Made by a program: the position numbers and the translations under genes
NCBI GenBank assembly: GCA_003164785.1
Contig: PLUE01000053.1
Span: 84,708 to 133,619, forward strand
DNA length: 48,912 bases
Origin: Gammaproteobacteria bacterium
GTDB taxonomy: Bacteria; Pseudomonadota; Gammaproteobacteria; Steroidobacterales; Steroidobacteraceae
Reading direction: 5' to 3'
Notes under the pieces: model-generated
Database searches by the model: none
Seen by the model: only the letters and a program-made list of their open reading frames with translations
Told to the model about the DNA's origin: nothing
In this document: positions 7,856 to 16,310 of the stretch, piece by piece
Layout of the letters: each line of letters begins with the position of its first letter
Position numbering within the stretch: the stretch's first letter is position 1

Positions 7856-8858
7856 GTTCTTCCTCGTGTTCCGGCGGGTGCTCCGCCGGGCGGGGAGCGT
7901 TGGGGTGCGGCTGCTGCGCCTGCGGGTGCGGTTGCTGAGGCGCTCGTTGCTCGACCTGCGGTTGCCGCTGCGGTTGCTGGACCTGGCGTTGTTGTTCGGC
8001 CTTGGCCTGACCTTGGCGCTGTTGGATCTGGCGCTGTTGGTCAGCGCGCTGTTGTTCAGCCTGTGCCGGAGCTTGCCGCTGTTGCTGGGGGGCGCTGGGG
8101 CGCGGCGCGGGGGTCGTGTGCGCGGCGCTGGGTGCGCCGCCGCGTGCTCCGACCACGCCTGCGCCGCTGAACGCGCCGGGGCGAGGCGTCGCGGCAATGG
8201 GCGGGTGGCCCTGGTTCTGGCTGGCGCGCAGCGAGGTATTGGCTTGGGCTTGCTGGATATGTTGGCGCTGCACCGGCGTCACCTCGATATGGTGTTCGTG
8301 TGCCGCCGCCATGTCGGCCGGTGTCGGTTGGGCATGGACGCCGTTGCCGCCGTTGTAGCTGACACGGTTCACGGTCACATTGTTGATGACCGTCTTGTTA
8401 TAGACATTCGTGATGTTGACGTTGCGGATGTTGTTGACGGAGCGGTTGTAATACAGGTGACCGCCCTGCCAATAGCCACCTTCGTAGCCATTGCCGCCAT
8501 AACCGTAGCCATAGTTCACGCCACCGTAAAAGCCGACATGCGGGCCCCAATATCCGGCGTTCCACAGGAACAAGCCGCCGACGCCCACGGCCCAATAGCC
8601 AGGCGTCCACAGATAATCAGGTTGCGGCGCCTCGACCCACGTTCCCGGCACCCAAAAGTAGTCTTGGATGTCGTCGCTCCAAGCCCAGTAGCCGGGAGTC
8701 CACACGTAGCCATCGCCGGGAATGGGTGGTTGGTCGTACACCGGCAGCTCGGGAGGCGCCACGTTGACCGATATATCGACTTGCGCCATGCCCATTGCCG
8801 GGAGTAGCAACGCCAACAGGGCCGGCAGGAGAGCGAGACGCAAAGACTTCATCATCAT
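7842..8858 (-). CDS. YXWGXW-repeat secreted protein (copy 1)
   Basis: A 338-residue exported protein. After a signal peptide (MMMKSLRLALLPALLALLLP, cleaved near GMA) come aromatic repeats of the YXWGXW type: YVWTPGYWAWS, YFWVPGTWVEAP, YLWTPGYWAVGV and AGYWGPHVGFYGG. An Asn/Val-rich stretch (NNIRNVNITNVYNKTVINNV) follows, then a Gln/Pro-rich C-terminal half ending in a Glu/His run. The family is thought to be envelope-associated; no biochemical role is known. I chose the ATG at 8858, with GGAG about eight bases upstream. The stop overlaps the acetyltransferase start. It is clearly paralogous to the gene at 18308-19357, including the shared motif ATPRPGAFSGxGVVGARG. Confidence 0.88.
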   Translation of the reverse strand: MMMKSLRLALLPALLALLLPAMGMAQVDISVNVAPPELPVYDQPPIPGDGYVWTPGYWAWSDDIQDYFWVPGTWVEAPQPDYLWTPGYWAVGVGGLFLWNAGYWGPHVGFYGGVNYGYGYGGNGYEGGYWQGGHLYYNRSVNNIRNVNITNVYNKTVINNVTVNRVSYNGGNGVHAQPTPADMAAAHEHHIEVTPVQRQHIQQAQANTSLRASQNQGHPPIAATPRPGAFSGAGVVGARGGAPSAAHTTPAPRPSAPQQQRQAPAQAEQQRADQQRQIQQRQGQAKAEQQRQVQQPQRQPQVEQRAPQQPHPQAQQPHPNAPRPAEHPPEHEEEHERH

Positions 8859-8894
8859 TGTTATGCTCCAGTAAACTCCCGGCGTGGCCGGTGT

Positions 8895-8909
8895 CACGAA
8901 GTGTTCGTG
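8895..8909. promoter_or_regulatory. Perfect 15-base palindrome upstream of the YXWGXW copy 1 gene
   Basis: CACGAA-GTG-TTCGTG is a 6-base inverted repeat around a 3-base centre, lying 37 bases before the ATG at 8858 in the 180-base gap after fdsA. It could be an operator or a small leader hairpin. Which protein might bind it is unknown. Confidence 0.3.
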
Positions 8910-8990
8910 CATTGGAAGGATAGCGCAGTGGACGCGGCAATCGGGCAGGCCGGGATCAGACACCCGTGTAGGACGGCGCCGATAAGGGGC

Positions 8991-9015
8991 GGCGCGAATC
9001 CGCCCAATTCGCGCC
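8991..9015 (-). terminator. Hairpin after fdsA, candidate terminator
   Basis: GGCGCGAAT (8991-8999) and ATTCGCGCC (9007-9015) form a perfect 9-base stem with a 7-base loop, starting 24 bases past the fdsA stop. There is no clear U run after it on the minus strand, so it may be a weak or Rho-assisted terminator or a transcript-stabilising hairpin. Confidence 0.45.
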
Positions 9016-9038
9016 TCGCCTTCCGGGTTGGCGGCACC

Positions 9039-11891
9039 TTACTTGGCGACAGACACTTCCGCGCTCTTCAGCAGGCCTTCCTGGGTTTCCGTGAATTCGC
9101 GGAACCGCTTCTGCCACTCGGACGGCTGGCTGACGCGCGTTGCCTGGACGGCAGTGACCTTGAATTCAGGGCAGTTGGTCGCCCAGTCCGAATTATCCGT
9201 GGTGATGACGTTCGCTCCCGACTCCGGGAAGTGGAACGTGGTGTACACCACGCCCGGCTGCACGCGTTCGGTGACACGCGAACGCAGCACGGTTTCGCCA
9301 GCCCGGCTCGAGATGCCCACCCAATCTCCGTCCTTGATGCCGCGCTCTTCCGCGTCGTTGGGGTGAATCTCCAACCGGTCTTCGGCGTGCCAGCGGTTGT
9401 TCTCAGTGCGGCGCGTCTGCGCGCCGACGTTGTACTGGCTCAAGATGCGGCCCGTGGTCAGGATCAGCGGGAACTTGGCATTGACCTTTTCGCTGGTGGC
9501 CACGTACTCGGTGATCAGGAATCGCCCCTTGCCGCGGACGAATTCGCCCACGTGCATGGTGGGAGTGCCCTCCGGATGCTGCGCGTTGCAGGGCCACTGG
9601 ATGCTGCCCAGCTCGTCGAGGCGCGCGAAGCTCACGCCCGTGAAGGTGGGCGTCAGGCGTGCGATCTCGTCCATGATCTCGGACGCATGTCCGTAGTTCA
9701 TCGGGTAGCCGACGGCATTGGCCAGCAACTGGGTGATTTCCCAGTCGGCATAGCCCGACTTCGGCTTCATCACCTTGCGGACGCGTGAGATACGACGCTC
9801 GGCATTGGTGAAGGTGCCATCCTTTTCCAGGAACGACGAACCCGGCAGAAATACATGCGCGAACTTGGCGGTCTCGTTCAGGAACAGATCCTGGACGATG
9901 AGGCACTCCATGGCCATCAACGCCGCCGTCACATGCTGCGTGTTGGGGTCCGACTGCGCGATGTCCTCGCCCTCGATGTACAGCCCCTTGAAATCGCCGT
10001 CGAGCGCGGCTTCGAACATGTTGGGAATGCGCAGGCCGGGCTCGTCCTGCAGGCTCACGCCCCACGCACCTTCGAACAGGTGGCGGGTGGCCACGTCGGA
10101 GACGTGCCGATAACCCGGAAACTCATGCGGGAACGAACCCATGTCGCAGGCGCCCTGCACGTTGTTCTGACCGCGAAGGGGATTCACGCCCACGCCCTCG
10201 CGGCCGATATTGCCGGTGGCCATGGCCAGATTGGCGATGCCCATGACCGTGGTCGAGCCCTGGCTGTGTTCGGTGACGCCGAGGCCGTAGTAGATCGCTC
10301 CGTTGCCGCCGGTGGCGTACAGCCGCGCAGCGCCGCGCACCAATGCCGCTGGAACGCCCGTCACCAGTTCCATGGCCTCCGGCGCGTGGCGTACATCGGC
10401 CACGAAGGTGCGCCATTCCTCGAAGGAGTCGTGCTCGCAACGCTCGCGCACGAAGTCTTCCTTGACCAGGCCTTCCGTGACGATGACGTGCGCGATGCTG
10501 TTGACCAACGCGACGTTGGTGCCGGGCCGCAACTTCAAGTGGTAATCCGCCGCGACATGCGGCGTACGCACGAGATCGATGGTGCGGGGATCGGCCACGA
10601 TGAGATGCGCGCCCTGGCGCAGACGGCGCTTCATTTGCGAGCCGAACACCGGGTGCCCGTCGGTGGGATTCGCGCCGATGACCAAAATCACGTCGGCTTT
10701 CATCACCGAGTCGAACGTCTGTGTACCCGCGGATTCACCCAGGGTCTGCTTCAATCCGTAGCCCGTGGGCGAATGGCACACGCGCGCGCAGGTGTCGACG
10801 TTGTTGTTGCCGAAGCCGGCACGGACCAGCTTTTGCACCAGATAGGTCTCTTCGTTGGTGCAGCGTGACGACGTGATGCCGCCGATGGAGTCGCGGCCGT
10901 ACTTGGCCTGGATGCGCTTCATCTCGCTGGCGGCGTAGTCGACGGCTTCAGCCCAGGACACTTCGCGCCACGCGTCGGTGATCTTGGCGCGAATCATCGG
11001 CTTCGTGATGCGATCGGAGTGCGTCGCGTAGCCGATGGCGAAGCGGCCCTTCACGCAGGAGTGGCCGTGATTGGCATGGCCGTCCTTGTTCGGCACCATG
11101 CGCACCACTTCCTCGCCCTTCATTTCGGCGCGGAAGGAGCAGCCCACGCCGCAATAGGCGCAGGTGGTGATCTTGCTGTGCTCGGCCTGGCCCATGTCGA
11201 TCAGCGATTTCTCGGACAGGGTCGCCGTCGGGCACGCCTGCACGCAGGCGCCGCAGGACACGCACTCGGAATCCATGAAAGAGACGTTCTGGCTGGCCGA
11301 CACCGTCGAGTCGAAGCCACGACCCTGAATCGTCAGCGCCAAAGTACCCTGTTGCTCGTCGCAGGCGCGCACGCAGCGCGAGCAGACGATGCACTTGCTG
11401 GCATCGAACGTAAAATACGGGTTGCTGGTGTCCTTGTCGGCCGCGAGGTGGTTTTCGCCCTCGTAGCCATAACGCACCTCCCGCAGCCCCACCACGCCGG
11501 CCATGTCCTGGAGTTCGCAGTGGCCGTTGGCCGGGCAGGTCAAACAGTCGAGCGGGTGATCGGAGATGTACAGTTCCATGACGCCGCGACGGATGTCGGC
11601 CAACTGCTTGTTCTGAGTCGTCACCTTCATGCCGGCGGCCACCGGGGTGGTGCACGAGGCCGGCAGACCCTTCATGCCGTCGATCTGCACCAGGCAGAGT
11701 CGGCACGAGCCGAAAGCTTCCAATTGGTCGGTCGCGCAGAGTTTGGGGATCCTGACGTCCGTGAGCGCCGCCGCGCGCATCACGGAGGTGCCCTCCGGCA
11801 CGGTGACTTCCTGGCCGTCGATGGTCAGTGTCACCGTCTTGGCGCTGTGGCGTTGCGGGGTGCCGAAATCCTGTTCAACTATGGATTGCAT
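9039..11891 (-). CDS. fdsA: NAD-dependent formate dehydrogenase, molybdenum catalytic subunit alpha
   Basis: This is the catalytic subunit (950 aa) of the soluble oxygen-tolerant FdsGBA complex, which oxidises formate to CO2 and passes electrons to NAD+. In order there are a plant-type [2Fe-2S] domain (cysteines in KLCATDQLEAFGSCRLCLVQ), a His-Cys cluster motif (HPLDCLTCPANGHCELQ), two [4Fe-4S] ferredoxin motifs (CIVCSRCVRAC and CVSCGACVQACP), a further [4Fe-4S] motif (CAYCGVGC), and the bis-MGD molybdopterin domains. The molybdenum ligand is Cys, near residue 372, in TCARVCHSPT; it is coded by TGC, so this is not a selenoprotein. GAGAGGA precedes the ATG. It follows fdsB by 19 bases. The usual next genes fdsC and fdsD are not found here. 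Confidence 0.95.
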   Translation of the reverse strand: MQSIVEQDFGTPQRHSAKTVTLTIDGQEVTVPEGTSVMRAAALTDVRIPKLCATDQLEAFGSCRLCLVQIDGMKGLPASCTTPVAAGMKVTTQNKQLADIRRGVMELYISDHPLDCLTCPANGHCELQDMAGVVGLREVRYGYEGENHLAADKDTSNPYFTFDASKCIVCSRCVRACDEQQGTLALTIQGRGFDSTVSASQNVSFMDSECVSCGACVQACPTATLSEKSLIDMGQAEHSKITTCAYCGVGCSFRAEMKGEEVVRMVPNKDGHANHGHSCVKGRFAIGYATHSDRITKPMIRAKITDAWREVSWAEAVDYAASEMKRIQAKYGRDSIGGITSSRCTNEETYLVQKLVRAGFGNNNVDTCARVCHSPTGYGLKQTLGESAGTQTFDSVMKADVILVIGANPTDGHPVFGSQMKRRLRQGAHLIVADPRTIDLVRTPHVAADYHLKLRPGTNVALVNSIAHVIVTEGLVKEDFVRERCEHDSFEEWRTFVADVRHAPEAMELVTGVPAALVRGAARLYATGGNGAIYYGLGVTEHSQGSTTVMGIANLAMATGNIGREGVGVNPLRGQNNVQGACDMGSFPHEFPGYRHVSDVATRHLFEGAWGVSLQDEPGLRIPNMFEAALDGDFKGLYIEGEDIAQSDPNTQHVTAALMAMECLIVQDLFLNETAKFAHVFLPGSSFLEKDGTFTNAERRISRVRKVMKPKSGYADWEITQLLANAVGYPMNYGHASEIMDEIARLTPTFTGVSFARLDELGSIQWPCNAQHPEGTPTMHVGEFVRGKGRFLITEYVATSEKVNAKFPLILTTGRILSQYNVGAQTRRTENNRWHAEDRLEIHPNDAEERGIKDGDWVGISSRAGETVLRSRVTERVQPGVVYTTFHFPESGANVITTDNSDWATNCPEFKVTAVQATRVSQPSEWQKRFREFTETQEGLLKSAEVSVAK

Positions 11892-11910
11892 GGAATAGTC
11901 CTCTCAAGCC

Positions 11911-13470
11911 TCAGGCGGGCACCTGCGCCCGTACCGGTTTGACAAAATCTTCGGGAAAATGGTTCAGCGCCGACAACACCGGGTAGGGGGTCAATCCGCC
12001 CAGCGCGCAAAGCGATCCGTAGGTCAAAGTCTCGCATAAATCGCGCAGAATCGTTTCTTGTTGGGCCGCGTTCTCGCCGGCCACGAGCCGGTCGATCACC
12101 TCGACGCCGCGCGTCGAGCCGATCCGGCAGGGTGTGCACTTGCCGCAAGACTCCACGGCGCAGAATTCCATGGCATACCGCGCCTGGGCGGCCATATCCA
12201 CGGTGTCGTCGAATACGACGATGCCGCCGTGGCCCAACATGGCCTTGGCATTCGCAAAAGCTTCGTAGTCGAGCGGGGTGTCGAACTGCGATTCCGGCAG
12301 ATAAGCGCCCAGGGGGCCCCCCACTTGGACCGCACGAATGGGTCGCCCGCTCAGGGAACCGCCGCCGTAGTCATATAGCAGCTCGCGTAAGGTCACGCCA
12401 AAGGCGCGTTCCACGAGACCGCCGCGCTTGATATTGCCCGTCAATTGGATGGGTAGGGTGCCGCGGGACCGGCCCATGCCGAAATTCTTATAGAAATCCG
12501 CGCCGCGGTCGAGAATGATGGGCACCGAGGCTAGCGTAATCACGTTGTTGATGACGGTGGGCTTGCCGAACAGGCCCTCCAGCGCAGGCAGCGGTGGTTT
12601 GAAACGCACCTGGCCGCGTTTGCCCTCGAGCGACTCGAGCAGCGACGTTTCCTCCCCGCAAATGTAGGCGCCGCCGCCCAATCGAACCTCCAGGTCAAAG
12701 TTCTTGCCGCTGCCTTGGATGTTCTCACCGAGATAGTGCGCCTCGTAGGCCGCCGCAATGGCGGCATCGAGCGCGATCTTCGCGTCGGGATACTCCCATC
12801 TCAGGTAAATGTAGCCGCGGGTCGCGCCGGTGGCGATGCCGGCAATGGTCATGCCTTCGATCAGAACGAAGGGATCGCCCTCCATGACCATTCGATCGGA
12901 GAACGTGCCGGAATCCCCCTCGTCGGCATTGCAGACGATGTATTTCTGGGTGCCGGGGGCGCCCAGCACAGTTTTCCATTTGATGCCGGCCGGGAATGCT
13001 GCGCCGCCGCGTCCGCGCAAGCCTGACTCCGTGACGGCGGCCACGATGGCCGCAGGCTCCATCGTCAGCGCCGCCTGCAGACCTCGATAACCGCTGTGCT
13101 CGATGTAGTCGGCGAGGCTGCGGGGATCGGTGATGCCGACGCGCGCAAACGTCAGCCGTTCTTGGTTCTTGAGGTAGGGCATCTCGGCGGTCAGTCCCTG
13201 CGCCAGGCGATGCTTGCCGCCGGCGCCGAGATCCGCATCGAACAGACCCGCAACGTCGCGCGGCGTGACCGGTCCGTAGGCGGTCCGACCGGCGGCGGTC
13301 GACACCTCCACCAGCGGTTCCAGCCACAACATCCCGCGCGAACCGATGCGCACGAGCTCGACATCGAGGTTGCGGCGGTTTGCTTCCGCCAGGATGGCGT
13401 TCGCGGTCTCATCCGCACCCACGCTGCGCGCCGCCGCATCCCGAGAGACGAAAATCTTGAGTGCCGTCAC
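11911..13470 (-). CDS. fdsB: NAD-dependent formate dehydrogenase, diaphorase subunit beta (NuoF-like)
   Basis: This subunit of 519 residues holds FMN, NAD(H) and one [4Fe-4S] cluster and delivers electrons from the FdsA clusters to NAD+. An N-terminal thioredoxin-like region is followed by the NuoF core. Visible motifs are the NADH-site GLRGRGGAAFPAGIKWK, the FMN-site CNADEGDSGTFSDRMVMEGD, the GAYICGEETSLLESLEGKRG stretch, and the cluster motif ESCGKCTPCRIG with a later Cys in LCALGG. The GTG start at 13470 overlaps the TGA of fdsG (GTGA), so translation is coupled. The length agrees with the family. Confidence 0.94.
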   Translation of the reverse strand: MTALKIFVSRDAAARSVGADETANAILAEANRRNLDVELVRIGSRGMLWLEPLVEVSTAAGRTAYGPVTPRDVAGLFDADLGAGGKHRLAQGLTAEMPYLKNQERLTFARVGITDPRSLADYIEHSGYRGLQAALTMEPAAIVAAVTESGLRGRGGAAFPAGIKWKTVLGAPGTQKYIVCNADEGDSGTFSDRMVMEGDPFVLIEGMTIAGIATGATRGYIYLRWEYPDAKIALDAAIAAAYEAHYLGENIQGSGKNFDLEVRLGGGAYICGEETSLLESLEGKRGQVRFKPPLPALEGLFGKPTVINNVITLASVPIILDRGADFYKNFGMGRSRGTLPIQLTGNIKRGGLVERAFGVTLRELLYDYGGGSLSGRPIRAVQVGGPLGAYLPESQFDTPLDYEAFANAKAMLGHGGIVVFDDTVDMAAQARYAMEFCAVESCGKCTPCRIGSTRGVEVIDRLVAGENAAQQETILRDLCETLTYGSLCALGGLTPYPVLSALNHFPEDFVKPVRAQVPA

Positions 13471-14006
13471 GTCGAAGTCACCGGCGGGGCTCTCGTCTGG
13501 CCCATCAGCTCGTCGAAGCGGGCGGGCGACACCCGTCCTTGCAAGGTGTCGTCGATCATGACGGCCGGTCCGAGCGCGCAATTGCCGAGGCAATAAACGG
13601 GTTCCAAGCGGATCGCGCCATCAGGCGTCGTACCGTGAAAGTCGATGCCCAGGCTGCGCTTGGCATGGCGTTCGAGTTCCACCGCGCCCACCGATTGGCA
13701 CGCTTCGGCGCGGCACAGATGCACGACGTGTCGGCCGCCGCGCTCTTTGCGAAAGTAATGATAGAACGTCAGAACTCCATGCACCTCGGCCAGCGAGAGG
13801 TTCAGCGCGCGCGCGATCAGCGGCACGGCGTCCTTCGGGACGTAACCCAGTGCATGCTGGACCGCGTGCAAGATGGGCATGAGCGCCCCCGGCAGCTCCT
13901 GCAAACGTGCGCAGACGTCGAGCACCGCGGTACGTTCCTCCCCGGTAAGGGTGGAAGGGGGTTCCACCTTGATCGGAATGACACGCCTTGGCGGTTTGCT
14001 ACTCAT
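13467..14006 (-). CDS. fdsG: NAD-dependent formate dehydrogenase, subunit gamma (NuoE-like)
   Basis: The NuoE-type [2Fe-2S] subunit, 179 residues, works beside FdsB in the diaphorase module. The core HAVQHALGYVPKDAVPLIAR and the GVLTFYHYFRKERGG region are typical. The four cluster cysteines appear in HLCRAEACQS and VYCLGNCALG. It is the first gene of fdsGBA, with the promoter expected in the gap shared with the divergent pirin gene. A LysR-type FdsR regulator, often next to this operon elsewhere, is not in the window. Confidence 0.94.
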   Translation of the reverse strand: MSSKPPRRVIPIKVEPPSTLTGEERTAVLDVCARLQELPGALMPILHAVQHALGYVPKDAVPLIARALNLSLAEVHGVLTFYHYFRKERGGRHVVHLCRAEACQSVGAVELERHAKRSLGIDFHGTTPDGAIRLEPVYCLGNCALGPAVMIDDTLQGRVSPARFDELMGQTRAPPVTST

Positions 14007-14050
14007 TACGGCCGACGTCCTCGTGAAAATCTATGCTCATGGGATGTGCG

Positions 14051-14056
14051 TATAAT
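14051..14056 (+). promoter_or_regulatory. TATAAT -10-like hexamer in the fdsG/pirin gap
   Basis: A consensus TATAAT lies in the 265-base gap between fdsG and the pirin gene, 216 bases before the pirin ATG. No good -35 hexamer is placed at 16-18 bases, so the assignment is weak. The rest of this gap (14007-14271) holds no convincing gene. Confidence 0.25.
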
Positions 14057-14271
14057 AACCTGAAACGACGCCTCGGATTGGGACGAAGGCCCCACATTAA
14101 GCGGTGTGCGGAGAACATGTGCGTATGAGTCAGTTTCGCGACAAAAAGCGTCGCAGCATTGACTCGGTGCCGCGTACAGGGCGCAACGATTCTTCGATCC
14201 ATCGGCTCCCACTTGGAAAAGCAGGCGGTTGGACCCACATTGCGTGCATGTCGCGCACGGAGAAAGATGTC

Positions 14272-15201
14272 ATGCGAAAGAGCGTCCTTGGTGTCGTTCC
14301 GAGCCCAAAGGGTCATTGGGTCGGCGATGGTTTTCCGGTCCGCAGCCTGTTCAGTTATGACTCGCTGGGTCAGCATCTGAGCCCCTTCCTGCTGCTGGAC
14401 TATGCGGGCCCCGCGCAATTCCCGCCGACAGATCAGCCGCGGGGCGTGGGCGAACACCCGCATCGTGGATTCGAGACCGTGACCATAGTCTACGCCGGCG
14501 AGGTAGCGCATCGCGACTCGGCGGGTGGCGGCGGTGTCATCGGACCGGGCGATGTGCAATGGATGACCGCGGCATCCGGCATCCTGCACGATGAGTTCCA
14601 CTCGCCCGCGTTCACCCGCCGCGGCGGCACGCTGGAAATGGCTCAGTTATGGGTGAACCTGCCGGCCAAGAACAAGATGTCTCCGCCCCGCTACCAGGCA
14701 CTCGCGAGCGCCGATATTCCTCTCGTTCGATTGCCGGGCGACGCGGGGCACCTGCGCGTCATCGCGGGGCGTTACGCCGATCCCTCCGGCGCCGAGCACG
14801 CCGGGCCGGCGGTCACCTTCACCGAGTTGAATGTGTGGGACATGCGCCTGCACGGTGGTCACCAGGTCTCGTTGGGTATTGCCGACGGCCACACCTGCGC
14901 CATTGCGGTGCTCAAGGGTGCGATCACCGTGAATGGGTCGGCGCCCGTCGGACATGCTGAGTTGATCGTCCTGGACCGGGCGGGCGCCGACGTTCTCATC
15001 GAGGCCGCGGCGGGCGAGGGCGACGCCGTGTTCCTGCTGCTGAGCGGTGAGCCCATTGCCGAGCCCATCGTCGGCCACGGTCCGTTCGTGATGAATTCGC
15101 GTGAGGAGATCGAGACCGCGATGGATGATTTCAGGCGCGGAAAGTTCGGGGTCATGCCGGCCTCGGCGCGACTGTCCCGCACCGAGCCGGTGGACGCCTG
15201 A
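14272..15201 (+). CDS. Pirin family protein
   Basis: A bicupin protein of 309 residues. The N-terminal cupin keeps the metal-binding set: the two His in GEHPHRGFETVTIVYAGEV and the later His/Glu in MTAASGILHDEF. The C-terminal cupin follows from about residue 190. Some bacterial pirins act as quercetinases and others as redox-linked regulators; the sequence does not decide. I chose the ATG at 14272 because GGAG lies nine bases upstream and the protein begins where homologues do. The frame is open back to 14104, but that leader has no pirin character. The stop (TGA) shares one base with the next start, so it is coupled to the aldo/keto reductase. Confidence 0.9.
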   Translation: MRKSVLGVVPSPKGHWVGDGFPVRSLFSYDSLGQHLSPFLLLDYAGPAQFPPTDQPRGVGEHPHRGFETVTIVYAGEVAHRDSAGGGGVIGPGDVQWMTAASGILHDEFHSPAFTRRGGTLEMAQLWVNLPAKNKMSPPRYQALASADIPLVRLPGDAGHLRVIAGRYADPSGAEHAGPAVTFTELNVWDMRLHGGHQVSLGIADGHTCAIAVLKGAITVNGSAPVGHAELIVLDRAGADVLIEAAAGEGDAVFLLLSGEPIAEPIVGHGPFVMNSREEIETAMDDFRRGKFGVMPASARLSRTEPVDA

Positions 15202-16214
15202 TGCCGGCATCCTTGGCGCAACGCAGACTCGGGCCTTTCACGGTGTCGGCGATCGGCCTCGGATGCATGAACCTGAGCCATGCCTACGGCATTCCGCCCT
15301 CGCCGGAGGTTGCGGCCAACCTGCTGCTGCGAGCGCTGGAGCTCGGCGAGACTCATTTCGACACGGCCGCGCTGTACGGTCTGGGTGCGAACGAGGAGTT
15401 GGTGGGCCGCACACTGTCGCCGTTCCGGTCGCAGTTCACTCTGGCAAGCAAGTGCGGCATCGACGCGGTGCGGTCCGACGGCGTTGCACGCCGCGCGATC
15501 GACGGGCGCCCGGATACGTTGAAAAAGACGTGCGAGGATGCGCTGCGCCGACTGCGCACCGACATGATCGACCTCTATTACCTGCACCGCTGGGACAAGA
15601 CGGTGCCCATCGAGGACAGCGTGGGGGCGTTGGCGGACCTCAGGCGGGAGGGCAAGATCGGCGCGATCGGTTTATCCGAGGTGTCCGCCGCCACCGTGAG
15701 ACGCGCCCAGGCGGTGCATCCGATCGCCGCGGTGCAAAGCGAATATTCCCTGTGCACGCGTAACGCGGAGATCGCGGTGTTGGAATTGTGCCGGGAGATC
15801 GGCGCCACGTTCGTGGCGTTCAGCCCGCTGGCGCGCGGCTTTCTCACCGGTGCATTGCCCGAGGTGGCGACGCTCGACGCCAAGGACATCCGCCGCTCGA
15901 TGCCGCGCTTTGCGGCCGAGAACAATGACGTCAATGTGAAGTTGCTCGGCGACTACGCGGCTCTGGCCGACGAAGCCGGCTGCACGAAGGCTCAATTGGC
16001 GCTGGCGTGGCTGCTGACCCGCGGCACTCATGTCATTGCCATTCCCGGCACGACGAGCACCGCGCATCTGGAGGAGAATCTGGCCGCGGGCGAGCTGAGG
16101 TTGTCGGCCGATGTCGTCACGCGTCTCGATGCCCTCATCAACCAGCGCACCATCGTCGGCGACCGCTACAACGCGACCACCCAGGCTGAGATCGACACGG
16201 AAAACTTCGCCTAG
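15201..16214 (+). CDS. Aldo/keto reductase
   Basis: A TIM-barrel NADPH-dependent carbonyl reductase of 337 residues. The catalytic tetrad is visible: Asp54 and Tyr59 (HFDTAALYG), Lys84 (LASKCG) and His129 (YYLHRWD). The cofactor end is in HVIAIPGTTSTAHLEENLAA. It is closest in feel to the YajO/AKR13 group (opening LGPFTVSAIGLGCMNLSHAY). It starts directly on the pirin stop codon. The substrate is unknown. Confidence 0.92.
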   Translation: MPASLAQRRLGPFTVSAIGLGCMNLSHAYGIPPSPEVAANLLLRALELGETHFDTAALYGLGANEELVGRTLSPFRSQFTLASKCGIDAVRSDGVARRAIDGRPDTLKKTCEDALRRLRTDMIDLYYLHRWDKTVPIEDSVGALADLRREGKIGAIGLSEVSAATVRRAQAVHPIAAVQSEYSLCTRNAEIAVLELCREIGATFVAFSPLARGFLTGALPEVATLDAKDIRRSMPRFAAENNDVNVKLLGDYAALADEAGCTKAQLALAWLLTRGTHVIAIPGTTSTAHLEENLAAGELRLSADVVTRLDALINQRTIVGDRYNATTQAEIDTENFA

Positions 16215-16310
16215 GCCCGAGCCCGATGTTCTCATGCCGAACGGTCGCATGAAACATGTCATTGGTGCCCGATGCCACCGGTGCTATGCTCAGGCATCGA
16301 GGGAGTGATC

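Noticed and set aside
10770..10782. Possible selenocysteine site in fdsA
   Set aside because: The Mo-ligand codon is TGC (Cys), not TGA, and the frame is open throughout.
14104..14271. N-terminal extension of the pirin gene or a separate small gene
   Set aside because: The frame is open, but the residues (Arg/Lys/Ser-rich) have no pirin character and a better ribosome site precedes the ATG at 14272.
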